This document shows, piece by piece, positions 44,490-52,897 of a stretch of DNA of 64,000 bases. The DNA is from JAVBTT01 sp031550325. GTDB taxonomy: Bacteria; Bacillota; Clostridia; Oscillospirales; UBA929. The notes beneath the pieces were generated by a model. It saw only the letters and a list, made by a program, of their open reading frames with translations, was not told the origin of the DNA and ran no database searches. Position 1 is the stretch's first letter, and every line of letters starts with the position of its first letter. The position numbers and the translations under genes were made by a program. The DNA lies in NCBI GenBank assembly GCA_031550325.1, contig JAVBOR010000024.1, positions 1 to 64,000 of the forward strand. The letters are read 5' to 3'.

Positions 44490-45934
44490 GACTGTACGAG
44501 CTGACGGCGGCGGAACTCGCCGGACTGATGGTCTCGCGCCAGGTGAGCGCCGTCGAAATTTGCGAGGACTTTTTGGCGCGTTCGGAGGCGGTGGAGCCGC
44601 TTGTCGGCGCGTTTATCACGCGTTGCCCGAACAGGGCGATGCGGGCGGCGCAGGCAGTGGACGACAAACGCGCCGAGTCGGAGCGTCTGGCGCCGCTGGC
44701 CGGGGTGCCGATTGCCGTGAAGGACAATATCTGCATAAGCGGACTCGGGACCACCTGCTCGTCCGCCATGCTTAAAGACTTTGTGCCGTTTTACACCGCT
44801 TTTGCTGCTGAGCGCGCCGAACGGGCGGGGATGGTGGTGCTGGGCAAGACCAACTTGGACGAGTTCGGCATGGGCTCGACCTGTGAAACGGCGCGCCTGC
44901 AGTCCACCAAGAACCCACACGACCTCGGCTGTGTTCCGGGCGGGTCGTCGGGCGGAAGCGCCGCCTGCGTCGCGTCGGGACAGGCTCCGCTGGCACTCGG
45001 CTCGGACACCGGCGGCTCGATTCGCTGTCCCGCCTCTTACTGCGGCGTTGTCGGGCTGCGGCCCACCTATGGCTCCGTGTCGCGGTACGGGCTTGTGGCC
45101 ATGGCCTCGTCGCTGGATCAGATCGGCCCGATGGGCAGGAGCGTGCTGGACGTCGCGCTTTTGTTTGACACGATCAGAGGGATTGATGAGAGAGACGCCA
45201 CGAGCTTGGCTTCGCCCTACGGCTGTGTCGCCGACGCGCTTGAAGGCGGCATAAAAGGGTTGAGAATCGGTTTGCCCAGGGAGTTTTTTGACGTTGTTTC
45301 GCCGCAGGAGCGCGACAGGGTCAGAGAGGCCGCCGTCGCGTTTGAGCGCATGGGCGCGCACCTTGTCGAGCTTTCACTGCCGACAACCAGACACGCGCTG
45401 GCGATCTATCTGGCGCTGTCAACCGCCGAGGCTTCCTCCGACCTGGCGCGCTTTGACGGGGTGAGGTACGGCCATCGCACCGAACACTTTGAGACCCTCT
45501 CCCAGCTCTATGAGCGTTCGCGCGCCGAGGGATTCGGGCCGGAGGTCAAGCGCCGTGTGATGCTGGGCGCCTACGTGCTGTCGTCCGGTGAGAATTATTA
45601 CGAGCGGGCGGTCAGTGCCCGAAGGACGCTCCGCGCGGAGTTCAGCGGGGCGTTTGAGGTCTGCGATCTTATCCTGACGCCGTCCACGCCCACCGTGGCG
45701 CCGCGCAGGGAAGAGATGGGGGATCCTGTGAAGGTGTACGGGGGAGACAGCTGTCTGGTGTCAGTCAACCTGGCCGGGCTGTGCGCCGTTTCGGTGATGT
45801 GCGGGACGGTAGGAACACTTCCGGTGGGAATGCAGCTGATCGGGGACGCCTGGCAGGAGCCGGCTTTGCTGCGCGCCGCCTATGCGTACGAGCAGTTTGC
45901 CGGCGGCCCGCGGCCCGTGGCGAGGCGCGTATGA
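44486..45934 (+). CDS. gatA: Asp/Glu-tRNA amidotransferase subunit A
   Basis: Amidase subunit of GatCAB releasing ammonia from glutamine, 482 residues. The Ser-cisSer-Lys triad is visible: K in IAVKDNIC near 77, and the serines in GGSSGGSAA and DTGGSIRCPAS (about 152-180). It overlaps gatC and gatB by 4 bases each, so the three subunits are translationally coupled. Confidence 0.95.
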   Translation: MRLYELTAAELAGLMVSRQVSAVEICEDFLARSEAVEPLVGAFITRCPNRAMRAAQAVDDKRAESERLAPLAGVPIAVKDNICISGLGTTCSSAMLKDFVPFYTAFAAERAERAGMVVLGKTNLDEFGMGSTCETARLQSTKNPHDLGCVPGGSSGGSAACVASGQAPLALGSDTGGSIRCPASYCGVVGLRPTYGSVSRYGLVAMASSLDQIGPMGRSVLDVALLFDTIRGIDERDATSLASPYGCVADALEGGIKGLRIGLPREFFDVVSPQERDRVREAAVAFERMGAHLVELSLPTTRHALAIYLALSTAEASSDLARFDGVRYGHRTEHFETLSQLYERSRAEGFGPEVKRRVMLGAYVLSSGENYYERAVSARRTLRAEFSGAFEVCDLILTPSTPTVAPRREEMGDPVKVYGGDSCLVSVNLAGLCAVSVMCGTVGTLPVGMQLIGDAWQEPALLRAAYAYEQFAGGPRPVARRV

Positions 45935-47421
45935 CGTACGAACTGACGGTAGGGCTGGAGATCCACGTGGAACTCGACACCGAGAGCAAGGCGTTTTGCG
46001 CATGCCCCAACCGCTTCGGAGCCGCGCCGAACACGCTGATTTGCCCTGTCTGCGCCGGTTTTCCCGGCGCACTGCCCGTACTTAACGAGTCTGTCGTTGA
46101 GCGCGCGGTGCGCGTGGGCAAGGCTTTTGGCTGCACCATCAACATGGTCAGCCGACATGACCGGAAAAACTACTATTATCCTGATTTGCCAAACGCCTAT
46201 CAAATCACCCAGCAGCGCGTTCCGATCCTGTCCGGCGGCGCGTTTTTTCTGTATGAGGAGGGCGGGCTTTCCTCCGTTGCGCTTGACCACATCCACATGG
46301 AGGAGGACGCCGGAAAGCTGCTGCACGGCGCCGGGGACGACTATACGCGCATTGACTTCAACCGCGCGGGCGTTCCGCTTTTGGAGATCGTCACACAGCC
46401 CTGTCTGCACACGCCCGAGCGGGCGCAGGCGTTTTTGGAGGCGCTGCGTCAGACACTGGTGGAGCTGGAGGTTACGGACGGCAAGATGCATGAGGGCTCC
46501 ATCCGCTGTGACGTCAATGTCTCGGTCGGCAGCGGCGCTCAGATGGGCGTCAAGGTTGAGCTCAAAAACATCGGCACCTTTTCGGGCGTGCGGCGCGCCA
46601 TCGCCTTTGAGTTCAAGCGACAGACGCGGCTTTTGGAAAAAGGCGATCCGGTTGTGTCGGAGACGCGCCGGTGGGACGATATGGCCGGGATGACCCTTGC
46701 CATGCGCGAAAAGGAGAGCCTGCAGGATTACCGGTTTTTCTTTGAGCCGAATTTGCAGCCCACGGTTGTTTTGCAGGAGCTGTGTGACCGGGTTATCGTT
46801 GCCGAGCTTCCGCAGGCACGTCTGCTGCGGTATGTCCGCGAGTTTTCTCTGCCTCCCGCGGAGGCCGCCCTTTTGTGCGTGCGGCCCCGATGGGCCTACT
46901 TCGAGGCCTGTCTTGTTTGCGGGGCGCCGCCGCGCGCCGCCGCCAACTGGATTTGCGGAGAGCTTGCGCGGCTTTCAGGCGGCAATGTGGACGCGCTGCC
47001 GCCCGAAAGACTCTGTCAGCTGATACGCTGCGTCGAGCAGGGCGCTGTGAGCAGCTCGGCCGGGAAAGCCGCGCTGGCGGCCATGCTGGAGTTTGGCTGG
47101 ACGGCAAACCGGGCGATCGGAGAGCTAGGGCTGGACCAGATGCGCGACAACGACGCGCTCAGCGCACTTGCCGCGCAGATTGTCGCCGACCATCCCCAGC
47201 CGGCGGCGGCATATCGGGCGGGAAAAACCAACGCGCTGGACTTTCTGGTGGGGCGCGGGATGAAGGCGTCCGGCGGGCGGGCCGATCCCGCGGCGTTGCG
47301 GGCGCTGCTGAAAAGCGCTCTGGAGTGCTGCAGTCTGTCAAAGAACCACGAGTTCTTTGACAAAGCGGGGGCAGGATCGCGTCTTTGTGAAGACGCGCAA
47401 AGAAACGCTTCCCCGGAGTGA
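45931..47421 (+). CDS. gatB: Asp/Glu-tRNA amidotransferase subunit B with a repeat-derived C-terminal tail
   Basis: tRNA-binding and kinase-like subunit of GatCAB, 496 residues. The cradle domain opens with TVGLEIHVELDTESKAFC; YYPDLPNAYQITQ, RIDFNRAGVPLLEIV and GSIRCDVNVS follow, then the helical and YqeY-like tail domain. The family normally ends near residue 468 here. Codons 469-496 lie inside repeat copy G and the stop TGA is the GTGAA loop of hairpin 3. So the last 28 residues (SKNHEFFDKAGAG...) appear to be added by the repeat. The core enzyme is intact. Confidence 0.93.
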   Translation: MTYELTVGLEIHVELDTESKAFCACPNRFGAAPNTLICPVCAGFPGALPVLNESVVERAVRVGKAFGCTINMVSRHDRKNYYYPDLPNAYQITQQRVPILSGGAFFLYEEGGLSSVALDHIHMEEDAGKLLHGAGDDYTRIDFNRAGVPLLEIVTQPCLHTPERAQAFLEALRQTLVELEVTDGKMHEGSIRCDVNVSVGSGAQMGVKVELKNIGTFSGVRRAIAFEFKRQTRLLEKGDPVVSETRRWDDMAGMTLAMREKESLQDYRFFFEPNLQPTVVLQELCDRVIVAELPQARLLRYVREFSLPPAEAALLCVRPRWAYFEACLVCGAPPRAAANWICGELARLSGGNVDALPPERLCQLIRCVEQGAVSSSAGKAALAAMLEFGWTANRAIGELGLDQMRDNDALSALAAQIVADHPQPAAAYRAGKTNALDFLVGRGMKASGGRADPAALRALLKSALECCSLSKNHEFFDKAGAGSRLCEDAQRNASPE

Positions 47422-47545
47422 ATCCGGGAAAGCGTTGTGGTTCTGTCTTTATCGGTTTTCAGAGAGGCGAGGACCTGCCGGCTTTGCCGTCAGGCTCGAC
47501 GTGAAAACCGATAAAGGACGAGGATGCGAGGGGCTTTTTGGGAAC
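47335..47545 (+). repeat. Dispersed hairpin repeat, copy G (overlaps gatB 3' end)
   Basis: Full-length copy. Hairpin 1 is GTCAAAGAACC with GTTCTTTGAC. Hairpin 2 is CGCGTCTTTGTGAAGACGCG. Hairpin 3 has CCCCGGAGTGAATCCGGG inside AACGCTT/AAGCGTT arms. Module 4 has the perfect stem TTTATCGGTTTTCA/TGAAAACCGATAAA enclosing GGACCTGCCGGCTTTGCCG. Same orientation as gatB; convergent with the hydrogenase-like gene. Confidence 0.88.
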
Positions 47546-47560
47546 GGTATAGTTTAATGA

Positions 47561-49312
47561 CTATGCCTCGACGCGGGACGGACTGAGCGCTTGCGCGGAT
47601 TCGGAGCCGTCGGGCTCGCTTTGCGGACGATGGGAGATGTTCTGAATGGTGTCGTACGTCTTGGAAACGGCCTGGCTGATCTCCTGAATCATTTGATTGA
47701 TGGCGCCTGTGGATGAAACCGCCTGTTTGGATACCTCGGCGGTCTCCGAAACGGTCTTTTTGGAGCTTTTCGCCAGGCTGCGGATCTCCTCGGCCACCAC
47801 GGCAAACGCCTTGCCGTGAACGCCCGCGCGGGCAGCCTCGACAGAGGCGTTGAGCGAGATGATGTTGATGTGCATGGCGATCAGGTCAATTTCATTGGCC
47901 ATGGTGCCGTATTGCTTGAACGCCCGGTTGACGTCCTGGATGTTGGACAGGATGTCGTCGGAGAGCGTTTTGACATTGGAGATATCGGACAGAATGATCT
48001 CAAGGTTGTTAATATTCTTCTCCTGGATGGACAAAACCGCGGCGTGCTCGGACTGAATGTCGTTTCGGGTTTTTTCAATGCAGTTCATCGGCGTATTAAC
48101 GCCGATAGCCACCTTGCCAGCCATGTTCCGGCAGCTGTCCGAGCCGCACGCGCCGCAGTCAAACTGGCGCTGGACGGACGTTTGCTTGCCCAAAAGCTCA
48201 AAGCCCTTCTCGATATCCTCGCCCGTAATCGTCTGGGTGTAAACGCGCTTGGAGGTGTAATGCCTGACAAAGTCGTTGAGATTAAAAATATGGTCAAAGG
48301 TCTCATACAGCTTGTCAAAATAAGCCTTTTCGCGGTTTTGTGTGACCTGCTTGCGCTCCCTGTCCATGATGGAGTTGATTTCAAACATATCCTTGTGATG
48401 ATTGCAGCCTGTGCCCAGATTGCAGCCCTCGGGACAGTTGAGTACGTCAAAGATAGCTGGAAGATGGTCTTTCTTTTGGACGGAAAACTGATCCAGCGCC
48501 CGGTAGACCACCGCCTGCCCCTCGCATTTGTCTATGCGCAGCGCCTTGCCCAGATAAAACTCTACGTTTTCTTTCAGCCCGCCGGGCATGGAGTAGAGCC
48601 TTCCGAGCACGGAGTCCGGACTGTCAAAGGAGCCCGGCTGCTGGGGAAGCGTGATGTGGTGCCTGTGAATATAGTCGCGCAGCTTCTTGAAGGTCACGTT
48701 ATATTTGGCAAGGCCCGTGGCGTCAAACTCATCAGCCTTGGCGATACAGGGCGAGAGCACGGCGAGAGAATCCGTAATGTTTTTGTTTTTTTTCATATAA
48801 ATGGCCGTACACAGCATAGGGCTGTGGATGGGGGAGAGGTTGGGGATAAGCTCGGGGCGGTACATCTGGATGTACTTGACAATGGCCGGGCACGGCTGGG
48901 TGATCACCGACGCCGGCTGATTTTTTTGGATAAACCGTATGTGCGCCCAGGTGCAGATGTCCGCACCCAGAGAAACGTCGAAGATGTTGCGCACGCCCAG
49001 CTGACGAAGCCAGGCCAGGATGCGCCCGAACTCCTCCAGATTGGCGCGCCCCGCCGGGGCGGCAAACATGGAAATGCGCGCGCCGTTGCTGAGATCGGAC
49101 AGAAACCGTTCGGTATCGTCCTCGTAATCGCGAGACTCGTGCCGACAGGCCTGGATACACGCGCCGCAGGCGATGCACCTGTCGTTGTTGATGCGCACCT
49201 TGATGGCGCCGTTCTCCATGAACGCGACGTTGGCCTCTTCCACGGGGCAGACCCGGATACAGCGGTTGCAGCCGACACATGTTGACAGATCATTGATGAT
49301 GAGCTTTCTCAT
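47561..49312 (-). CDS. Putative sensory [FeFe] hydrogenase fused to a methyl-accepting signalling domain
   Basis: 583 residues. Two 4Fe-4S ferredoxin motifs lie at C12-C22 and C46-C56. The H-cluster domain follows with ligand cysteines C141 (TQPCP), C189 (SPCIAK), C293 and C297 (NCPEGC). The residue before C141, a proton-relay cysteine in catalytic hydrogenases, is proline here. A CxxCGxxxxC...C iron-sulfur domain of PF04060 type comes next (about 384-412). The C-terminus has the chemoreceptor tip NASVEAARAGVHGKAFAVVAEEIRSLAK (about 500-527, given here for location). No transmembrane helix is seen, so it is cytoplasmic. Likely a hydrogen or redox sensor for chemotaxis or another response; enzymatic activity may be weak. 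No che genes are in the window. Confidence 0.82.
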   Translation of the reverse strand: MRKLIINDLSTCVGCNRCIRVCPVEEANVAFMENGAIKVRINNDRCIACGACIQACRHESRDYEDDTERFLSDLSNGARISMFAAPAGRANLEEFGRILAWLRQLGVRNIFDVSLGADICTWAHIRFIQKNQPASVITQPCPAIVKYIQMYRPELIPNLSPIHSPMLCTAIYMKKNKNITDSLAVLSPCIAKADEFDATGLAKYNVTFKKLRDYIHRHHITLPQQPGSFDSPDSVLGRLYSMPGGLKENVEFYLGKALRIDKCEGQAVVYRALDQFSVQKKDHLPAIFDVLNCPEGCNLGTGCNHHKDMFEINSIMDRERKQVTQNREKAYFDKLYETFDHIFNLNDFVRHYTSKRVYTQTITGEDIEKGFELLGKQTSVQRQFDCGACGSDSCRNMAGKVAIGVNTPMNCIEKTRNDIQSEHAAVLSIQEKNINNLEIILSDISNVKTLSDDILSNIQDVNRAFKQYGTMANEIDLIAMHINIISLNASVEAARAGVHGKAFAVVAEEIRSLAKSSKKTVSETAEVSKQAVSSTGAINQMIQEISQAVSKTYDTIQNISHRPQSEPDGSESAQALSPSRVEA

Positions 49313-49616
49313 TTGACCCCTCTTTTTGTTCGGCGGAATGAAGCGCTCAACGTCCCAGCCCGCCTCTTGATCAAATTCCTATGAATGTAAAAAAAAGGAT
49401 ACCACAAGGATTATCGATATATGCCGGATGAACTTTATCTCAGGGCGCAAAAAGCGCCGCGGGCCGTCAAATAAGCCTCAAAATACAAGCTGGGCTCTCC
49501 CGGATTCACTCCGTGAGAGCCCAGCTTGTAGACAAACCGAAGATTTGTCTACAAAACGATGATAAAGTGATCGGCTCTGTGGAGCTTCACAAAAAAACGT
49601 TTCTCTGTAAACCGCC
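49313..49616. other. Intergenic region between two minus-strand genes
   Basis: 304 bases without a gene. It holds repeat copy H (about 49485-49560) next to the PotD-like gene's end. The part nearest the hydrogenase-like gene is AT-rich (49380-49440) and probably contains its promoter, but no clear -35/-10 pair was found. Confidence 0.5.
49485..49560 (-). repeat. Dispersed hairpin repeat, copy H (partial)
   Basis: On the minus strand: a hairpin 1 variant (TTTTGTAGACAAATC with GGTTTGTCTACAA) followed by hairpin 3 with new arms CTGGGCTCTC/GAGAGCCCAG around ACGGAGTGAATCCGG. It lies about 55 bases after the PotD-like gene's stop codon, in its orientation. Confidence 0.75.
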
Positions 49617-50702
49617 TCAGCTGTTCATCAGCTCGGTCCAGAGGCTGTCATAGAGAGCGGCCGTCTGCGCCGAAAGTGTGGTGTACGCCTCACAGCGCGC
49701 CAGCTCCTGCTCGGAGGGATAAGCGGACTTTGCGCTTTCGTCGAGCTCGTCGTACACGGTTTGAATCGGCGTATTGTAGCGCGTATATGCGCAGTTGGCG
49801 ATCCCCGCCGTCACGGAGCACAGGTAATTTACGTAGACCTCGGCCGCTTTTACGTTCTGGCAGGACGCGGGGATGCACAGCGCCTGCACAAACAGAGGCG
49901 CGCCCTCGCGCGGCAGCACATAGGAAAGGGTCTCGTCCTCGGAGGCAAGGCGCAGGGCGGTCGCTGAGCGGACAAGCGCCGCGACGGCCTCGCCGGAGAG
50001 CATTTTTTCGGAGACAAGCGCGTCATCATAAGCCTGCACAAGCGGCTTTTGCTGTCCCAGGAGCGTAAAGGCGGCGCGAAGCTCGGCCTCACTGGCGGTG
50101 TTGACGCTGTAGCCTAAGTACTTCAGCGCGGCGGAAACATTGTCGCGCCTGTCGCCGGACATCAGGATGCCGCCGGCCGACCCGTCGTCAAACAGAGCGC
50201 TCCAGCTGTCCACGGCCCACTCCACGGCCAGGCTGCTGTAGACGAGGCCGAGGGTGTCCCAGAGATAGGCGATGGAATACGCGCCGTCGGGATCATAGTA
50301 CGGGGAGGTAAAGCGCGCCATCTGCGCGGCGGACAGGGGAAGGCCCGCATAGTTCAGCGCGCTCAGCAGGTTTTCTGTCCGCAGACGGTCGACGATATAG
50401 TCGGGCGCGATCACAACGTCATAGGCGTTCGGGCCGGAAACCTCGGCATAAAGCTCCTCGGCGGAAGAGACAACGTGATGAACGATTTCATGTCCGGACT
50501 CCAGCTCAAAGGTGCTAATGAGCGAGGGCTCGATGAGGTTTTCCAGGCTGATGACCGAAACAGAGCCCGTATCAACGTCGTCCGGCGACGGGCTGGGGGA
50601 CGCCGGAACCTCGCTGCTTGAAGGGGAGCTCGACGGCAAAGGGCTGGCTGTGCAGGCAACCAGCAGAAAAAGCGCCAGAAAACAGAGCAGCATTCTTTTC
50701 AC
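49617..50702 (-). CDS. Orphan PotD-like extracytoplasmic solute-binding lipoprotein
   Basis: 361 residues from GTG 50702, with AAAGGA ten bases upstream; the open frame extends to 50768 inside rluA but the signal peptide fixes the start. Signal peptide KRMLLCFLALFLLVACT with lipobox LVAC, then a Ser/Pro linker (about 25-48). The binding-protein fold shows VISLENLIEPSLISTFELESG, NAYDVVIAPDYIVDRL and the hinge region AYLWDTLGLVY, resembling spermidine/putrescine-binding PotD. No permease or ATPase genes adjoin it, so the ligand and partner transporter are unknown. Confidence 0.75.
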   Translation of the reverse strand: MKRMLLCFLALFLLVACTASPLPSSSPSSSEVPASPSPSPDDVDTGSVSVISLENLIEPSLISTFELESGHEIVHHVVSSAEELYAEVSGPNAYDVVIAPDYIVDRLRTENLLSALNYAGLPLSAAQMARFTSPYYDPDGAYSIAYLWDTLGLVYSSLAVEWAVDSWSALFDDGSAGGILMSGDRRDNVSAALKYLGYSVNTASEAELRAAFTLLGQQKPLVQAYDDALVSEKMLSGEAVAALVRSATALRLASEDETLSYVLPREGAPLFVQALCIPASCQNVKAAEVYVNYLCSVTAGIANCAYTRYNTPIQTVYDELDESAKSAYPSEQELARCEAYTTLSAQTAALYDSLWTELMNS

Positions 50703-50736
50703 AGTCGGTCTGTCCTTTCCAAGTGGGGTGGCGGCT

Positions 50737-51684
50737 TTAGGAGAGTCCGTGCGGGCAAAGATCCTCAAAACTGCGGCGCAGAGCGAAACTCCGGCCGTTG
50801 AGATACTGAAGCTGGCCGGCAGAAGAGGTAAAGCGGAACGTCAGACGACAGGCGCAAAGCGCTTGCCCGCGCCGCTTATAAGGCTTGTCCATCGCCAGAG
50901 AGCCGTATTTTCCGTCGCCGAGCAGAGGGGTGCCCCGCGAGGCGAGCTGCACGCGAATTTGATGCGTCCGTCCTGTGAGCAGCGTGCACTCAAGCAGCGT
51001 GAGGCCGCTGCGGTTCTCCAGCGTCTTGTATGTCATGCGCGCGAGCTTCGCGCCCGGCTCAGGCGTATTGCGCGTGTAGACCATATTTTTTTTGGAGTCC
51101 TTAAACAGATAGTCTTCCAGGGTTCCCTCGGACGGCCTTGGCCTGCCGTGCACCACGCAAAGATACTTTTTCTCGATTTCACGGTCGCGGATCTTTTCAG
51201 AGAGAATCCGGAGCGCTTCGGCGGTCTTGGCCGCGAGCACGAGACCTTCGGTGTTGCGGTCAAGCCTGTGGCAAAGTGACGGCGTGAAGCTGCTTTCCCG
51301 CTTGGGATCCCACTGCCCGGTGCTGAGCATATGGCGGCGGAAGCGATTTTCAAGCGTGTCCGTTTCACGCCGGTCCGAGCCGGACTGGCAGGGAAGCCCT
51401 GCCGGCTTGAGCAGTACGCAGATGTGCTGGTCCTCAAACAAAATGTCGGGTCTGGCGTCGGGAAGAACCTGCGGGGCGGGGGTCTGCTGTTCGACAACGT
51501 ACACGCGCAGGATGTCCCCAAGCGCAAGGTGCGTGTCCGGCGCGCAGCGCTTGCCGCCAAGCTTAATGTTGCGCGTGCGGATGCCCTGTTGAATCTGGGA
51601 GGACTTAAGACCGGGCATGGCCTTGGACAGAAAGCGGTCCACACGCTGGCCGGCGTCATTGGGGCCGATGATAAACTCTTTCAC
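50737..51684 (-). CDS. RluA-family 23S rRNA/tRNA pseudouridine synthase
   Basis: Pseudouridine synthase of 315 residues with an N-terminal S4 RNA-binding domain (about 10-70) and the RluA catalytic domain. The catalytic aspartate is in HRLDRNTEGLVLAAK near 141-155. LLTGRTHQIRVQLASRG and GDGKYG follow as expected. GTG 51684 is preferred because GAGG lies six bases upstream; GTG 51696 is in frame but lacks spacing. The target uridine cannot be told from sequence (RluC/RluD-like). It precedes the PotD-like gene by 34 bases. Confidence 0.9.
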   Translation of the reverse strand: MKEFIIGPNDAGQRVDRFLSKAMPGLKSSQIQQGIRTRNIKLGGKRCAPDTHLALGDILRVYVVEQQTPAPQVLPDARPDILFEDQHICVLLKPAGLPCQSGSDRRETDTLENRFRRHMLSTGQWDPKRESSFTPSLCHRLDRNTEGLVLAAKTAEALRILSEKIRDREIEKKYLCVVHGRPRPSEGTLEDYLFKDSKKNMVYTRNTPEPGAKLARMTYKTLENRSGLTLLECTLLTGRTHQIRVQLASRGTPLLGDGKYGSLAMDKPYKRRGQALCACRLTFRFTSSAGQLQYLNGRSFALRRSFEDLCPHGLS

Positions 51685-51777
51685 AAAAAACCTCACAACC
51701 TGTCAAATCCCCGGGAACCTCCTTAGCATACCAGATTTCAATACATTTGGGAAGCCGCACTGCCCTGAAAAAGATAA

Positions 51778-51805
51778 ACAAAAAAAACTCGCCCAAACAG
51801 GCGAG
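51778..51805 (-). terminator. Terminator-like hairpin in the rluA leader
   Basis: On the minus strand CTCGCC, loop TGTTTG, GGCGAG, then TTTTTTTTG: a classic intrinsic terminator. It lies about 95 bases upstream of rluA rather than after a gene. It may attenuate rluA, end a short RNA, or block antisense transcription. Confidence 0.65.
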
Positions 51806-51833
51806 CTGGAGAGAAGGGGGTAATGATGCACGC

Positions 51834-51863
51834 ATAGTATGGGCAAAATAGAAATAATTATGC
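51834..51863 (-). promoter_or_regulatory. Possible sigma-E/K-type promoter
   Basis: On the minus strand GCATAATT (51863-51856), exactly 14 bases, CATACTAT (51841-51834), close to the mother-cell sigma-E consensus spacing and -10. Transcription would start about 20 bases before the terminator-like hairpin. Confidence 0.35.
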
Positions 51864-51956
51864 ATAAAATCAGATGTTTTCCTGGCGCGGCAAAACAGCA
51901 CGAAGGGGAGAAAACCGTTTTCAAAGAAAGAATGAGGACGAAACCTTGGTTTTTCC

Positions 51957-51985
51957 TTGACAATACAGGCGGGGGGAAGTATAAT
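51957..51985 (+). promoter_or_regulatory. Consensus sigma-A promoter of yceD-rpmF
   Basis: TTGACA (51957-51962), 17-base spacer, TATAAT (51980-51985): full consensus, fitting high expression of a ribosomal protein operon. The leader is about 95 bases. Confidence 0.9.
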
Positions 51986-52083
51986 ATCGTCCGTACCGCT
52001 TTGCGCGGCCGAGCCCTAATTTTCGCCGTGAAGACGCCGGTTTTGAAGAGAAAAGCCACGGCGGCGACAGGATGGACTAAGAC

Positions 52084-52584
52084 ATGAAGCTCGATATTCG
52101 CCCGGCGATGGAGGGCGGGAGAGTCGATTTCTCCCATTCGATTTCACTGCGGGATCTGGATTTCGGCGGAATGTGCCCGTTTCAAGAGCCTTGTCTCATT
52201 GTGGGCGCTGTGGCCAACAGGGCGCAAATGCTTGAGTTTTCCGCAAAAGTCACGACCGACATGCATCTGATCTGCGACCGTTGCGCCGAGCCGTTTATCA
52301 GGCCGATGGAACTCCTTGTGGAGCGCGTGCTCGTTGAACACATGGAAAGCGAGAGCAGCGAGGACATTGTGGTGCTGGATGGCAGCGGAATTGACCTGGA
52401 CGAACTCATCACGCCGGAGATTATTTTGGCAGTTGAACCCAAGAATCTCTGTTCCCCGCATTGTATGGGCCTTTGCCCGCAATGCGGGAAAAACCTCAAC
52501 GACGGCCCCTGCGGCTGTGTTGAGAACGCAATTGATCCCCGTCTGGCCAAGCTGGGAGACTATTTTAAGAAATCGCGTCCATGA
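52084..52584 (+). CDS. yceD: YceD/DUF177 family protein
   Basis: 166-residue protein of the DUF177 family, which sits next to rpmF in most bacteria and is implicated in 23S rRNA accumulation. Seen: CDRCAEPF (about 62-69) and a C-terminal cysteine group (CSPHCMGLCPQCGKNL...CGC), probably zinc-binding. It ends 15 bases before rpmF, and the pair shares the promoter at 51957. Confidence 0.88.
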   Translation: MKLDIRPAMEGGRVDFSHSISLRDLDFGGMCPFQEPCLIVGAVANRAQMLEFSAKVTTDMHLICDRCAEPFIRPMELLVERVLVEHMESESSEDIVVLDGSGIDLDELITPEIILAVEPKNLCSPHCMGLCPQCGKNLNDGPCGCVENAIDPRLAKLGDYFKKSRP

Positions 52585-52599
52585 AAGGTGGTGTACGGC

Positions 52600-52788
52600 A
52601 TGGCAGTCCCAAAGAAAAAGACATCAAAGCAGAGGCGAAATCTGCGCCGCAGTTCGGTGTGGAAACTGGACACCCCCAATCTGGTCGCCTGCAGCAAGTG
52701 CGGTGAGCTCAAGCTCCAGCACCGAGTATGCAAAGCCTGCGGAACTTATAACGGCCGTGAAGTTCTGAAGATCAAAGAAGCCAAATAA
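52600..52788 (+). CDS. rpmF: 50S ribosomal protein L32
   Basis: 62-residue ribosomal protein. It begins MAVPKKKTSKQRRNLRRS, the universal L32 start, and has a zinc finger CSKCGELKLQHRVCKAC (about 29-45). AAAGGTGGT precedes ATG 52600; an in-frame GTG at 52588 is rejected from the family N-terminus. Confidence 0.97.
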   Translation: MAVPKKKTSKQRRNLRRSSVWKLDTPNLVACSKCGELKLQHRVCKACGTYNGREVLKIKEAK

Positions 52789-52804
52789 TTTGCTGTCCAT
52801 GCTG

Positions 52805-52831
52805 ACAAGGGGGGGATTCCTCCCTTGTTTT
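52805..52831 (+). terminator. Terminator after rpmF
   Basis: ACAAGGG...CCCTTGT stem with GGGGATTCCT between, followed by TTTTGG. It separates rpmF from the acyltransferase gene. Confidence 0.65.
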
Positions 52832-52897
52832 GGTGTGGAGAGCCATATCTTGAGCATGTTCAGCGACAAAACGGTATGGAAGCGAGGGGGAGTTGGG

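Larger units (their letters stand above)
51697..52083. other. Intergenic region between rluA and yceD
   Basis: 387 bases between divergent genes. It contains a minus-strand terminator-like hairpin (51778-51805), a possible sporulation-type minus promoter (51834-51863) and the yceD promoter (51957-51985). No convincing ORF is present. Confidence 0.6.
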
